In this document: piece after piece, positions 46,079 to 59,770 of the stretch | Position numbering within the stretch: position 1 is the first letter of the stretch | Layout of the letters: every line of letters begins with the position of its first letter | Source: Diadema setosum | Lineage: Eukaryota > Echinodermata > Echinoidea > Diadematoida > Diadematidae | Assembly (NCBI GenBank): GCA_033980235.1 | Contig: CM067075.1 | Location: 6,330,668-6,394,667, forward strand | DNA length: 64,000 bases | Direction: 5' to 3' | Notes under the pieces: generated by a model | What the model saw: the letters and a program-made list of their open reading frames with translations, nothing else | What the model was told of the DNA's origin: nothing | Databases searched by the model: none | Made by a program: the position numbers and the translations under genes

Positions 46079-49000
46079 TAGAGAGTCAGATACAAATGTA
46101 AATGTGTTGTTGTTTTTTTGTGTGTGTGCAGAGATGAAAAGATTGCTGTTAGAGAGCCTTACCAAAGGGAATTGGTGACAAAATATATTTTTTCCCCCAA
46201 TTAACCTTGCATCGCTTCCATTGGGACTACAGACTATTGACCACGAAAGATAAAAATATGACAATTATGATATCAATTTTATTTAAAGATGGGAGGTAGT
46301 AGCCTCGCTACACATGAGAGATATGTTTCCATTTTTACGGAATATGTCGCTCATTGTTAGCACAGAATTTGTCGTCTCAAAGCTATGTTTCCACTCAGTT
46401 AATTCTATCTAAGTTAAACCGCTATTGATTGGATCTTAGACTGCACATCTTCGAAACGTCGGGAAAATCTTGTTGCAACGGAACAGGATAATGTCACTAG
46501 AAAGCAAACAAATATTTCAAAAAAGTAATATACAAGTTGAAAGTGACGTCGCACTCCTTTGAAACTATAGAAAAAAATCTTATGATCGTTCAAAATTAGA
46601 ACACACCAGAGTGCCTGTATCCTGAGTGTGAACACTTCAAAAGTAGGAATATTATCTTACCAATGGAACATTTATGACAGTGAGTTATTGTTTTTATGTG
46701 TGTGTTTACCACAATCACATATTTAATATCATAATATCATCGCGAATGATATCAATTTACAGTGTAGGACCTATGTGACCTAGAGAATATTTTATTTTAT
46801 GAATGAACAAAATGTACTTGATTGTATAACAAGTTCAACGTTCACATTGGTGCAATGAACCGAAGCTGTAATATTTTTGTGTATTTTACAAGTGATATTA
46901 AGTATTTTTCACTTGTCAGTTTATAGTATACGTGTGTTTTCTTTTACTCGTCTGTAATTGATCCTAACTGGATATACTATGTAATATTTTGTTTGTTAGG
47001 TGAGTAACTTATTCCTTTGTCCTATTTGTTGACTAATAACATTCTTTCTAACACGGACAAGAGTTTTCATTATGTTGCATTGTAAGTTTGTTGAACTTTT
47101 TGCCAATATTAGTGCAATTTTAGATGATCAAGAAATTTGAAATAGCTTAAGTACATGTAATTATTCAAAACGGCAATGAAACCGTTTTTCTTAATCGTAC
47201 GCATGCAGTACTGTTGTTGTTGTTGCTTTTCACATTGCTCTTATCATTAAAAAGTGCGAATGATTGGGAAGCGTTATTCAAATTCAATGTGCTTATATAG
47301 CTGCCATATGTACAAAGATACTAATGTTAAAATGCCTATCTAGTTATTTCTTTTTAAGCAACTATGTCAAAATGAATTCCAGTCCATGAAAACTGTTCAC
47401 TCATTATGCACGAAATGTCATTGTTGTACTTGTAATTCAAATACAAGTAGTACAAGTTAATTTTTGCTCACAAGTGCACTTTTCCACATGGGTGTGTGAA
47501 AACGTCATTGACGGGATAAACTTACTGTATCAGTTAAGTGTATAGTAGTAAATGTATTATATTTGTTTCTTTTCGAAAAATATGATGAGTATTTAAAGTT
47601 TTGGCGCTTGTACGTATGTGGAGCGTTTTGCTTGACATAATTCACTGAAAACGTATCTGATTTGATGTTGCCACACTCTGTTAAAATGTTCAATTCATTC
47701 TAGTGTCAAGCACATCAAAACCTGATTGTTCTATTGTACGCTCTGTTGCCAGAATTTTTTTGGTGTATGTTTATTGTTTTCTCATTCACACATTCCAGCC
47801 ATGTAGTAAGTGCGAAATGGTTGGTTTGCTATAGTTCCATTTAGCGTGAGCACTTTCGTTGTAGGGTGCGTTTATCAACTAACTTCTGGCGTATAGAATT
47901 GAGGTTTCCAAACGACTTTCAGGAGTATAAGGAAAAAAAAACTGAAAAGAGTTGTTTTCTTGCCAAGGGGGTAATACTTATTAATCTGATATCTAAACTT
48001 TTTCTGGCGTGAGAATATTGTCACCACTGTAGACTCCAGTGCATACATTTCCTCTTTAATATCATTTCGTCATATTTTATACAAGAATGGTTATATGTTG
48101 TATCTGTCAAACCATCTAATTTCTTGAAAGATATTAGTACCTCTCAACGTATACGCGCATGATTTTGCCTTCATCGGTCGTAAATGCGCCGGCTAAACGT
48201 TGCTAGGCAAGCGCTAGGCAAGCGGTTCTTCGATAAGAAAATTGTGTATTGTTCCTGAGGCACTTTCTTGTATTTAGCTTAATTTGAAAATGAGACGTTC
48301 TACATGGTTTTGAACAGATAGGCGTTGTACCAACTTTGAAGCCTTAGAAATTAAGTTTCATTTTTCTACTAGGTGTTGTAATGGTGAGATAGGTGGGATA
48401 AGTATTAATTGATGTCCATTTTATTAATGTGCGAAGAAAGAAAACAACGCTTACGTCACAATTTCGTATTGCGCACGCGTCTTCCGTAAAACATATAGCG
48501 TCTTCTTGCTTTAGTATCGAAACAACGGACGGCTTTATTATGTTCTCTCTTTTATTTTTTTTTCTTCATGCAAGTAATTTTGGTAAGCTTTTTCTTTTCA
48601 GGATATTATACAGAAGTGATTTAAAGTATTACATCATTTACCAAGAAGGGAAATTCGACCTATGTGTGATTTTCCCCTCTTTAATCAGATTCATTTCACA
48701 TTTATTCATGTGATATTTCACGGATATAATGGTTGTCGCGTTGTACGTAAATTGTTTGAATGATAACCAATGCTATGTGGACTACTACAGAGGCAAAATA
48801 TCTTTTAAGAAGTCGTAAATGGTGCGCACCTTGAATTAAATCTTGTCGTATTTATGATGTGGCAATCCGAAGTACTACAATGATATTTCTGAAAGTTATA
48901 TTAAAACGCAAAAGCGATAAATCATACGGCGCACTGTCTACGGTGTCGTGTTTTGCGTATTAATTCTTGTTGTTTTTTTTTAATTTCTTAAATATGTTAC

Positions 49001-49639
49001 CGTTGCTTGATAGGTAGGTCTACTGACTGCTGGCGTTAAAATAGTTTGTGTTTTCATACTTTTGATGATAATCATGTCTGTGTTTACTTCATAAATTATC
49101 CATAACGAGAGGAAAAATAATGGTAATGATTATGCTTTCTTTATTATCATTATTTTTTATTATTGTCATTATTTTATTCTTATTTCAATATCATACATCG
49201 ACACTACTACTGCTACTGCTACTATATTACTACTACTGCTGATGATACTACTACTACTATTATTACTACTACTACTCAAGGCAAATACATTGTACATGAC
49301 GCACACAGTTTTGATGCATCAGTTGATTAACAGCCAAATTCACCATTTGAATTCGTCGGAGCTATTTATTCAGATTGCAGTATGTTCAGGTGAGGAAATG
49401 AAGGGTCGACTAAAGTTCGTCGTACGGGGGGGGGGGGGGAGGGGGTAGAGAATGAACTACTTTTTTTTTGCGTTCTTGTCCGGATTGATAGCCTTGTCTA
49501 GCTGGATTCAGCAGAACTCCCTCTGTGAGAGGCAATGTCGTTTCACCTAAGTGGCACATTCCGCCCTCTATCGTCCTTGGGCATACAGCCTTCTCACTCC
49601 ATACTGGAAGTTCTACGAACTTTTAAAGGGTAAATCATT

Positions 49640-49930
49640 TGATTTGATTTAATTCAGATTCATTTTGTTTCATTTTATTTGATTTCATTTCATTTAGTCT
49701 TTCATTTCCAAAAAAAAAAACCCCAACAAATTCACACAATATTATAAGCACATAACGTAATCGTATGAACACAAAGATTTTTTTTTGTTTAATATTCACA
49801 TGAGCTCGTGAATTGTTACATAACAAGATAACAAACTTCGAACAAAGTCATACATATAGAATTAATCAACGTTCTATTGAATAATGGGCAATCAAATAGG
49901 CTGTTGGAAATGGTGGAGATTGCTAAAAAG
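49640..49930 (-). repeat. retroposon 3' end with T-rich tail, third copy
   Basis: A TTTGATTTGATTTAATT tail and a GGTGGAGATTGCTAAAAAGC segment relate it to the copies at 34262 and 40133. Confidence 0.4.
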
Positions 49931-50005
49931 CCTAGCCTGTATATTGCAGTCCCCTCAGAAAAAAGAACAAACTCACAAATGTAAACAACTCTTGTTGCTC
50001 ATTAA

Positions 50006-50064
50006 GAGAGAGAGAGAGAGGGAGAGAGAGAGAGAGAGGGAGAGAGAGGGAGAGAGAGAGAGAT
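50006..50064. repeat. (GA)n microsatellite
   Basis: GA run interrupted by GG steps. Confidence 0.9.
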
Positions 50065-50269
50065 AGAACAAATGCGCACTCTAAATGCACATTCAGGAAA
50101 GTCGTAGAGGTAAACGGGGGGGGGGACGAAACCTTAAAGGACACTATCATCAAAGGAAATAAAAGACATTACAGAAGAGGACAAAACATAAACAATTAAG
50201 GGGTACATGATCCACAACAGTGCAGATAGACATGGGGTCTGTCAGGAGAGGCATTTTGTGTCTATATAC

Positions 50270-50427
50270 AGTGGCAGATCCAGAGGGGGGCGCAACCGGC
50301 GCACCCCCCCCTTTTATTTTTCGTTAAAAACAAAAGAAATAAAATTGAAATGAAACCCAGAAGTGGCACCAGAAATATTAGTCACGCCCCCCCCCCCCCT
50401 TTACAGAATTCCTGGATCCGCCCCCTG
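50270..50427. repeat. GGATCC-ended repeat, copy 2 (opposite orientation)
   Basis: It begins CAGTGGCAGATCCAGAGGGG and ends CTGGATCCGCCCCCTGG, the reverse arrangement of the copy at 21215. C homopolymers occur inside. Confidence 0.65.
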
Positions 50428-50501
50428 GTATTTAAAGTCATGAACTTAATGGAGATGTACGCACGAATATCGGATAGCTATGGAAAAAAACATCAAAATG
50501 C

Positions 50502-50892
50502 TTTAAGGGATGGAAATAGTTTTGATTGAGATGGGACTTCAGGTTTCCAACTTTTTGTGAGATAATAAGAAATCTCTGTTGAAATACGAAAGAGCATACA
50601 ATTCTAAGATCAATTCAAGCTTATTTGATGAAAAGATTGGTTTTGCAGTGGCTAAGATAACCAAAAACAAAGAAGTCCTAATAGGAAATGGGACCCACAT
50701 TTCTTAGGACTACTTTATTCTACTTTGATTATTTTTTTCATATCTAAGCCATTTCAAACCGATTTTTATCAAACTAATTCTAAATCGTTAGAATTGTATG
50801 CTCGGTGATATTCTATAAATGGTTTCCAGATATCTCGCAAAAAGTTAAAATCTGATTCCCCCATCTCAACCAAAACTGTACCATCCCTTTAA
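50502..50892. repeat. family A palindromic TIR element, copy 4
   Basis: It starts TTTAAGGGATGGAAATAG and ends ACTGTACCATCCCTTTAA, with the family centre GGGACCCACATTTCTTAGGA. Confidence 0.75.
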
Positions 50893-52570
50893 AAACGGAA
50901 GCAGCGTAGGCTAAATTATGGATTTCATTATCTATATTGTCTAAGTGGGGTGGCAAAATTAAGGATAGATAAAAAAAGGGGAAAAGATGCAGGCTTCTTG
51001 TCCAGATACCATTCATGCTATCAGCTATAGACGTAAAGTGCAATTCTAATTTGGGGTCTACCTATTTAGCAACTACAACCTCTTTTTCTTTGGTCGTAAC
51101 GTCACAAAAGTGATGTGAAATGAAGGATACTTTTTTTTTTTCACCGCAACTAAAACGGGTCTTCGCAATCTAACGTTACTCTCTTTCTAATGAAATATGG
51201 AAAAAAAAATTCTCCGTGGTCTATCTCTACAGATACTATTCAAACGATGATAATGACGAACAGTTGCTCTAAACCATAAAAAAGAGAGAAAGGGAGAGAG
51301 AGAGAAAGAGGGAGAGGGGGGGGGGGATATACCGGCATCCACTTGATTCGAGGTTAACCGAACAACGATCTCAATACCCCTCGTGGGCCCCATAATGTAG
51401 ACATTTGTCATGCCAGATTATACGCCCCGACAAGTCGGCTTTTCAATAGCCACCTGACAGCAAAACTAAAAAGAGAAATCTTCTTTTTATCTCCTCGAAA
51501 ATACCGACGATTCTCATCTTTTTTACCCATTCTTAAAAGACTGGAATCTCTCAGACTCTATTTACAGATTACTGCAAAATAAAATAATATCCTCCCCCCT
51601 ATTCCGACTTCCTCCCATTTGCTATTTTGTGGCGGGTTTTGATTCCTGTAACCTCCGTTTTTGAATGATCTGTTGCTGTGGCGTGATAGTCTTATAAACA
51701 AAGACGATATAAATTGTCGCCGGAGGGGTTTCGCTTCTTCTTTTTTAGTCGTAAATCCATTTGCATTATCAGCTTTTCTGACATTAAGGACACTAAACTT
51801 TTCATTTTTCTCCCTTCTCCCAAACGGGAGAATGGCGATAAACATAAATCTGTCACGCTTAAAAGGAATAACTTCGATAAATTTCTTGTATTTCGGTACT
51901 TCACTGAATGAATAATGCTCATGAGGGGACAGCATTCTACAAGGCTTTTCGGCAGTTCCCTCCATTTCCGATTGCATTCCCTTTATTGACAAAAATGATC
52001 TGCATTGATTTAGTATATATATATGCAAATGTCATTATTATTGTGCTTTATACTTTTGTTAGAAATTCAATTAAATGAAATGAATGAATGCACGAATGAA
52101 AGAATCACTCTAAATTATTTTTCCACCGACGCGACGCATTTACGGGATCGAACCTGTGTGAAGTTCAAGCGGTTGTGTCTGCTTTTATCTTGGTGTGTGT
52201 GTTTTAATTTTTGTTCCCGGTACGGTTATGTTATCTATAGCGGTCTCGTTTGACCTATGTTACTGCGTGAACGAGGACACTCTATCATGTCTATAGGAAG
52301 ACCAACGAGACATTAGAAAGAAATTGCAAGGAGTTAATGAGAATGTATTTTGTGCATGAACACTTTGAAGCTACACTAGTTTATCTTGGCGCAAGACAGT
52401 GAGCACACTAGCCTGGCTGACCTTTCAGCAGTACATGTATTATTTTTACCTTTGTTTCCTCAGCCAAAGAGTTGCTAATTTTCTGGCATTGGTTTTGCCA
52501 TCTGTTAATTCGCAAATTTGTGAGCCCCCCCCCCCCCACCCACCCCCTTCCCATCCTAATAAAAAACAAC

Positions 52571-52620
52571 AAAGCAACAACAACAACAGCAACAACAACA
52601 ACAACAACAGCAACAACGAA
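52571..52620. repeat. (CAA)n trinucleotide repeat
   Basis: CAA units with occasional CAG. The Leu-rich and Asn-rich frames are repeat translations. Confidence 0.85.
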
Positions 52621-53557
52621 CTAACAACTAAACAAAACAAAACACACATCCAACTAACAAACAAACAGAAATTGTGAACAGATTCGTACGAAAATTTCAG
52701 TGACGGTTAGATATGAAGCAACGGACGAAAGATTGCCCTTTAGAGGTAATGCGGATCACCATGTGAACCCAGAAAATTTATATTGAAATAAAAAAAAGGT
52801 TATATTGAAATTAAAAAAAAGCTAGGTATCGCAAAGAGTCTCAACATTCCACAAAGTCACCGTATCTTCAAAGGATGCAGGGATTCTTTCTTCAAGAGAG
52901 GAAACTTCAGCGTAATTTTTTTTTATAACACCGCAAATATTTGATCAGCATACTGGCAACAATTCTGGAAAAGCGGGGAAATGAGGTGCCTATATAATAG
53001 ATAAGCAGAAGTATGTGTTTTATCACCTCCTGGGCTCTGTCCTCTATATCAGGCACTTCTAGGATACCAAGGTCTGCTTTGATATTAAGATCCGGACAAT
53101 GGACAATAACATCAAGGCAAAGCGATTGAAAAACTGAACAGAAAGAAATCACCGCTTCCCAGGAAAGGCACCAAATTAACACCAAAAATGTTTGATTCGC
53201 AAGAAATGACATTCTTCTCCACATTAACAATGATCTATATATTTAAGTAGAGTACAGGTGTACCGAAACTAAAGCATGTGAGAGTGAGGAGTTTGGTAGT
53301 GACTCCTTCATCCTGTGTCGCTGGGTATTAAAAACATGAAGGCTGTTGTTGTGATTTTGGCCTGTTCATTGACGATGGGACGAATGATATCGAAACATCC
53401 CCCTGATTATCCTAGGCCTACACAAACAAACTTCAATTCTAGGTCATACTAAAGGATGAAAATAATACTTTACGCAATGATATTTCAGTTTGATATATTC
53501 GAGATATCATACTAAAATGATATTGCGCATGTTTTCTCGGTTTAAGTCATGTTTGAC

Positions 53558-53712
53558 TGGCTAAAGCCAGGCACCTGTAGTATTACACTTCTGGCTGGAG
53601 TTACGAGTAACTTTTCAACATAGACGATTTGCAACTATTCTATGTTGAAATGATTGCAGTTACCATGGCGACAACTGAAAATACACAACAGGTGCCTGTT
53701 GTTTAGCTGATG
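53558..53712. repeat. foldback element with nested inverted repeats
   Basis: Outer arms share CAGGCACCTGTA and ACAGGTGCCTG, flanked by TTGAC and GTCAA. Inner arms are TTTTCAACATAGA and TCTATGTTGAAAT. It is consistent with a small non-autonomous element. Confidence 0.6.
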
Positions 53713-53953
53713 TCAAGGTAGGCCTATGCTGCATCCATCTTTGCTTCGATTTCCTTGGTTAAAATGTGACTTGGGAATCAGGACCTAGAAAAATACAACC
53801 GGACTGCTACACAAAGTTCATTCTGTATGACGTCAACCTGCCATGAACACTGATACTCTCTTCACAAACCGAAATCAAAGTGCACTCACCTTCATTCTAT
53901 TGAAGGACAGAAAAAAAAAAGATCGGAAAGATGTTTAATTTCTTTCATTTTTC

Positions 53954-53956
<3 letters not shown>

Positions 53957-53986
<30 letters not shown>

Positions 53987-54028
53987 ACACACACACACAC
54001 CTCCACACACACACACACACACACACAT
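53957..54028. repeat. (CA)n microsatellite
   Basis: Three CA blocks separated by TTA and CTC interruptions. Confidence 0.9.
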
Positions 54029-55360
54029 TTTGTCTGTGTCGCTCTTTCACGCCATATCGCAAATTTGGGCATTTTGCAGAAGTTGAAAAAAAAATCTTGT
54101 AGAATATTTTCGGTGGGCGCGCCAAGGAGTTTGGTCTTGCTCATTGCAGACGAAGTTCCGTGTTTTTCCGTCTGATCGCCTGGGAATAGAGTGTTAAGAA
54201 GTGTGAGCCAAAGAGATTCTAGCATAAAATCTCATTGGTGTGAACCGTATACATAAGAACACGCTCCGACGCGTCGCCAGCACGTCCAATACACAATTTG
54301 GAGTGAAAAGGGGTGCCTCAGGAATCATCTCGTTCAAATAACCATTTTGATCTCGGCGTTTGCGAGAGATAGATCGCTCTACTAGTCTAAACAAGTAAAT
54401 AACTGCAGTTACACTGGAAGAAAGCTTCGGAACAAAGAGTCTGCATTTGTTTTGTGTGTCTTTTTTTAATCGCGATTTAAGCAAATTTTGTTTTCGATTT
54501 TGATATGCTTCGGATTTTACGGGCTTTGTTCAGTCATCTAGAGAGCAACTCCAACCCACGTAACGTGTTGGTAAGTGACATCTCGAACTCCTGTACAGGG
54601 ACTATAGCATTGATGTGCATGCATATCTATATCCATTGCTTTCTTTTTAATACCTAGGTTTTTTTGTGCCATTTGAGTACTCGGTCCGAGTAGAAAAAGG
54701 GCGATATAAATACCCCTATTTTTCTATTTTCATCTATATCATGCTGCATTAACTACGGGGCTACTATGTATTTTAGGTAAATAGCTTACGTTAGAGTAAA
54801 TTGTTGTCTTTTTAGTATATAGGCAAGGAACAAAATAGGCTGCCTCAAATTGAGAGAACATTAATTTTCATTGTGTTGTACGAGAAACACCACTGCGGAG
54901 TTCTCCATTTTAGGGCCTACATCATTAAAGTCAATCGATTTTACATTTCATCAGAAAGACGTGTTTAAGTGGGCAAACTTCTGGCTAACAATCATAAACA
55001 TACCCTGTAGCAGAGTATCCACATTAATGATTGTACACAGTAACTGCATAGTGAAAAAGAAATTATAACAAACGCTTTGTTTATCAATTACATACTTTGA
55101 GATAATTGAAGGGAATAAACTCATGACTAGCGTAGGAGAAGCGAAATTTGATCATTAAAAAGCATCAGCTCACAGTTCGACATGACTTGTGTATGCAGTG
55201 AAGCTACGCATTATAGGCCCACTTTCTATCTTTCACGTCTATTTTCATGATTTTGCTCTGCCAATCTCTCCCCCTCCCCCACCATTCTCTTGCTCTTCCA
55301 TGTCATTCGTCTGTCTTTATGAGACGTTCTAAGTTAACATTCACACAATGACTGAGAAGT

Positions 55361-55741
55361 TAAAGGGATGGTACAGTATTGGTAGAGATGAAAATTGGGC
55401 TTTAACTTTTCTGAGATACCAAGAAAACACTTATGAAATAGTACAGAGTATACCATTTTAAGAGGAATTCAAAGTTTATTTGATAAAAATCGGGTTTGGA
55501 ATAGCTGAAACATCGAAAAACGATGGTAATGATATGTGGGTCCCACACTTTTTGGGGATCGCTCTGTTTTGGATATCTCGGCCATTTCAAAACCATTTTT
55601 TTAATCAAATAAACATGGAATCCCTCTTGGAATTACATGGTCTTTCATACGTTTATATTTCATAAGAGGTTTCTCATTATCTCACCCAAAAATGTATAAA
55701 CCTGAATCCTCACCTCAACCAGTACTGTACAGTCCCTTTAA
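55361..55741. repeat. family A palindromic TIR element, copy 5
   Basis: It starts TTAAAGGGATGGTACAGTAT and ends GTACTGTACAGTCCCTTTAA. It is the copy with the clearest matching termini. Confidence 0.8.
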
Positions 55742-55963
55742 CTCCTACACAAAGAAACATTGATACTATTTGTATCTATTATGTAATTGTAGAGAGAGGA
55801 GGAAAATGAGGGAATTATAATTCATTGTTCCTTAGTAATTTATCACTCACGTCTGCATGGCTTATTGCTTGCTTCTTCCTCAGCATTGAGAACTGTAAGA
55901 TTCTCAGGATCGTTAAAAAAAAAAATGTTGAATACAGTGCTGTATTCTGGACATGACTGTCTG

Positions 55964-56050
55964 TAGCCTTTTGTCAAGGCCCTCTCGCTGTATGTTAAAG
56001 AGAGTCCAGCTGAGTGGACATTACAGCGAGAGGGCCTTGACAAAAGGCTA
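55964..56050. repeat. 87-base perfect hairpin
   Basis: Two perfectly complementary 29-base arms (left begins TAGCCTTTTGTCAAGG) enclose a 29-base loop, which itself can pair GTCCA with TGGAC. Either a foldback remnant or a source of a hairpin RNA. Confidence 0.8.
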
Positions 56051-59000
56051 AAGGGGTCAGTTTCTGGAGTCGCGTCTCGAAAGTTCAAGGCACTCTGTCA
56101 AGAAGCTTAAAAGATGAATCAACGGCACAACAAGAGAGAGGGAAAGATAGATGGAGAGAAAGAAAGAAAAAAGAAAGAAGGAAAGATCAGTCGACTGTTT
56201 GCGAAAGATTTTTCGTATTTTCTGGCTTCAGCTTCGCTGTTTGCTTTGCCAGTGCCATTCCGAAGTTTCCGTGCCACCAACAATGCGGTGCAAACATGAA
56301 CATGAAAGATTTCTCCCGCTGAGTTAGATCTCATTCCACGTCAGGTGGAAGAATTCAATCATTTCATTTTTTTTTCTCTCTTTTGCCCGAGGAAAGAAAA
56401 AAGAAGAAGAAAAAGCATGGAGTGTAGTCGGTTTCTCTAGGCAGACTTTTGGTGGTTAAGGCTTTGTGCACTACCTCAAAATCCTTGACATTATAATTCT
56501 GTTGATTTACTCTAGTTTATATCAATTCAAAAGTGAATCCGTTATGTACACATGAGATGATGATAAAAAATAAAGTTGATAGGATAGTGGTAACGTCAGA
56601 AATAGTGATGATATCAGTTATTTATAGGATTACAGCTATTACCAAACATTATTTGTATCATTATCATTACCATAGATTATATCTCAAAACTAGTATTGTA
56701 CGTTTATCATCTGAAGATGGCAATCGCAGAGTGGAGAGATTTATTCAAGAAGTTACATCTTTGCCTTCGGAAAGATGTCATCCCTGCCATTTATTCATCG
56801 CCAGCCGTGTATGAGATATTCATATATATCTACACTGTGAAGGAAAGACCCCAGAGCATGCAACGCATGCAGTGAGCATGTCGGAAGAAGAGGGAATCGT
56901 GTTTTGCCTCCCAAAATTTCTGCACGTTCAATGAGTCCGAACGTGATTTGATGCTTGCGGCTGATGAAGTCGACGTGCAAAAACTAGATTTCTACCTCCT
57001 CCAACCCCCCCCCCCCCAAAAAAAAAAAAAAGAGAAAATGAATGAATCGGGAAGTCACAAAGTGAGAATTGGATGGTCGTTAAGTCGCATCACCCTTCCG
57101 GCAATGTCGATTATTACCCCCTTTTCAACTGTTGATGAAGTGGCTTTAACCGCGAGGCGAGAATTTATACGAATAATCATCACAATAGATGACGCCCTCA
57201 CCTCACATCCCCTCACTTTTGACGGGAGGTGCGTCTAATGATTCAATGTGCTTTGAGTTGCCGACGGACTCTAATGACTTGTGATTTAACTATACATGGC
57301 AGCAAGTGGACCGAATCCTAATCGTTTTGAAGCTTTAAAAGTTCGACTTGCTCTTTTCTACTAACCCCTCCATTATTTACGTCTAGACTCAAATTGACGA
57401 TGGCATATTGTGTCCCCAAAGCAAAGTTCAAGCATGTAGCTCCATGGTTCAAGTTTCATCATTTTTTGTTTATTAATTCCAACCCGCTGTCGCTGTGTGG
57501 AGATTGAATATGTACATGTATTCTTTGAATTTCCCCGCAAGTTTTCTTGGATCTATTCGAAAGCAAGTCATATAACCCTCCTTGGTGAACCGTCCGCGTT
57601 TCCTCTGACCGGAAGATTGCCCTCTCGTATCGAATAGAATCATGCACCAATTTTGGCTCGAATTACCCATTTTGTCTCTGGCGATTCTTTTTACCTACTT
57701 TGAAATGAGGAGTGAGATCTATAATCCCTGCGTACCGTGTTCCTGCGTTTGTTTCTCGATTGTCTATAACGCTCATTATATCCCACAGAATATGAAGACT
57801 GGGCAAACAGCCTACCCTAAATACATACGAACTGTAACTTTAAGCCAGGCGCTGCCGTTAAATGCGTCCCTGTATGTTGTACTGATAATTTTTGGCCTTT
57901 TTAATACTTGTTTTTAATTAATTTTGACCAATTTGGCATAATTACATAATTATAATTATCAAATTACATTTAATGGATCCTTTCATTACTTATTTTCATG
58001 AATGTAGCTTTCAACAGCCTCATGCTGGTTTCTTCACACGTCTATGCAAACGAAATAAACCTCTAATTCTCCTTTTACTTGCGCCTGATCAGTTTCTTTT
58101 AGTACCTTGTTCCGTCAGAGCGTGTAAATAACAATAAGACAAACTCTGTGTACCCCTTAATCTGGTCAAAATATGAACACATGCCCTAAAGGCATCATCG
58201 AATTTATTGTTTAACAGGAAGTTGTTAATTCCGCCCAGGGACCCGGTGGTTTAGCATGATTTGTCCTCCAACTATAATTAACACTTTCACGACTGCCAGA
58301 CTCACACCCCTGCAGGGGTGCAGGATCAAGAAAACGCCAATCGACTTAGGTCTTGGCTTCGATATGACAAGTCTGACGGGCTTCCACGAAACCCTGTGAA
58401 AGGCAAAGTCACGATTTTCAACCACGCACATATTAGTTGTTGTTGTTACTGGTTTTTTTTTTTTTGTTAGACCACGGCGCCCTCGAGAAAACTTAATCGA
58501 AGGAGGTTGATCAGCCTGTCAACATGGGACTGCCGATACTGCCAGTCGACCTGTCGCGACTGATTTAGGCAGACAATCCGATGGCATGATCGCCTCCACG
58601 CTACGCTGTCAACACCGACTTCAACAACACCTGGGTGCCCCCGCATGCCCATGATATATTTCACTCTCCTTACTCGGTCTTGTTATCGTGCGCCACTCTA
58701 CAGTCGACGTTCTGCATAGATTTATACTCCTTTGTAGTTTGAGTTAAATTCTTTCCTATTCGCGTGGATGGACCAGGTATGCGCATGGGAGGAATGCATG
58801 ACTTAGTAAAAAAAACAACAAATACAAAAACAAAACAAAAAAAAAAACCAAACAAACAGAAGCCCGCTACGTCACCCACAGCTAGATCGAGCAGCTATAA
58901 ACACAAACTACATTGTATAATGGTTATATCAACGGAAGATAATCGTTCATGTAATGGGAGCTGCTGTCTGTACATATACTCCATACACCGTCTAAATCCT

Positions 59001-59114
59001 TTCATCTCAAAATGCCTTGTATTAGAAGTGTTTACCAAACTAAGAATACTTCTGTCTTGATATCCTTCGGTGATGCTTAGTCGTAACGGGGCGAATGTAG
59101 ATGGGGGTGAGGCC

Positions 59115-59770
59115 TTGTTAGTCAAGCCCCGCTTTAACAGAGCCTATCACCGCGACAATATAACGTCCAGGTAACGTCCGGGTAACGTCCGGGTAATCTT
59201 ACAAGTATTTTGCCCTGCCTGTTAAAACGTTCCCAGCAAAATGTTGCCCGGACGTTTGTCGCGGTAACTTTTGTCAAATTCTACCCTTGTCAGGTATCGG
59301 GTATAATTACCACGACATTACCCTGAAGTTACCGCGAAATTACCCCGACAACCCTTCTATTAGAACGCAACCGCGGTAACATCCCTTTGGTAGACAGTTA
59401 ACACGCATGCGCAACATTGCAGACATAGAATGATTAACACTTGCATCACGTGCAATATTGTAACCTCTAATTTCTATATGCAGTTATTAAGATCAGTGGT
59501 TGCAACATCGTTTTGTCTGTGCATATGCCATGTAGTATAAGTATATGTAGGGCCTATATGCGGCGCTGGCCCTGGTGGGCAGGGGAGTCGCGTCAGTGGA
59601 CCTACCCTCTTAGCAGAAACCTACCCGGAGAAGGTTTTCGATTTGCTTGTTAATGGTACCCTTCGCTCTCTTCTGCGGTTGTATCATGATATTGCCCGAG
59701 GCGAGGGATATTGTTCTCCGGACGTTGTTGCGGTAAGCTCTGTTAAAACAGGGCTTGAACTTTATATTCC
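59115..59770. repeat. foldback element of about 650 bp
   Basis: The left end CAAGCCCCGCTTTAACAGAG and the right end CTCTGTTAAAACAGGGCTTG are near-complementary. Near the left end a 13-base unit, GTAACGTCCGG, is repeated in tandem. No coding capacity. Confidence 0.65.

Noticed and set aside
58467..58664. Possible coding fragment on the minus strand in a GC-richer patch
   Set aside because: A 65-codon frame with no recognised domain or splice partner; it may be a transposon remnant but nothing supports a specific call.
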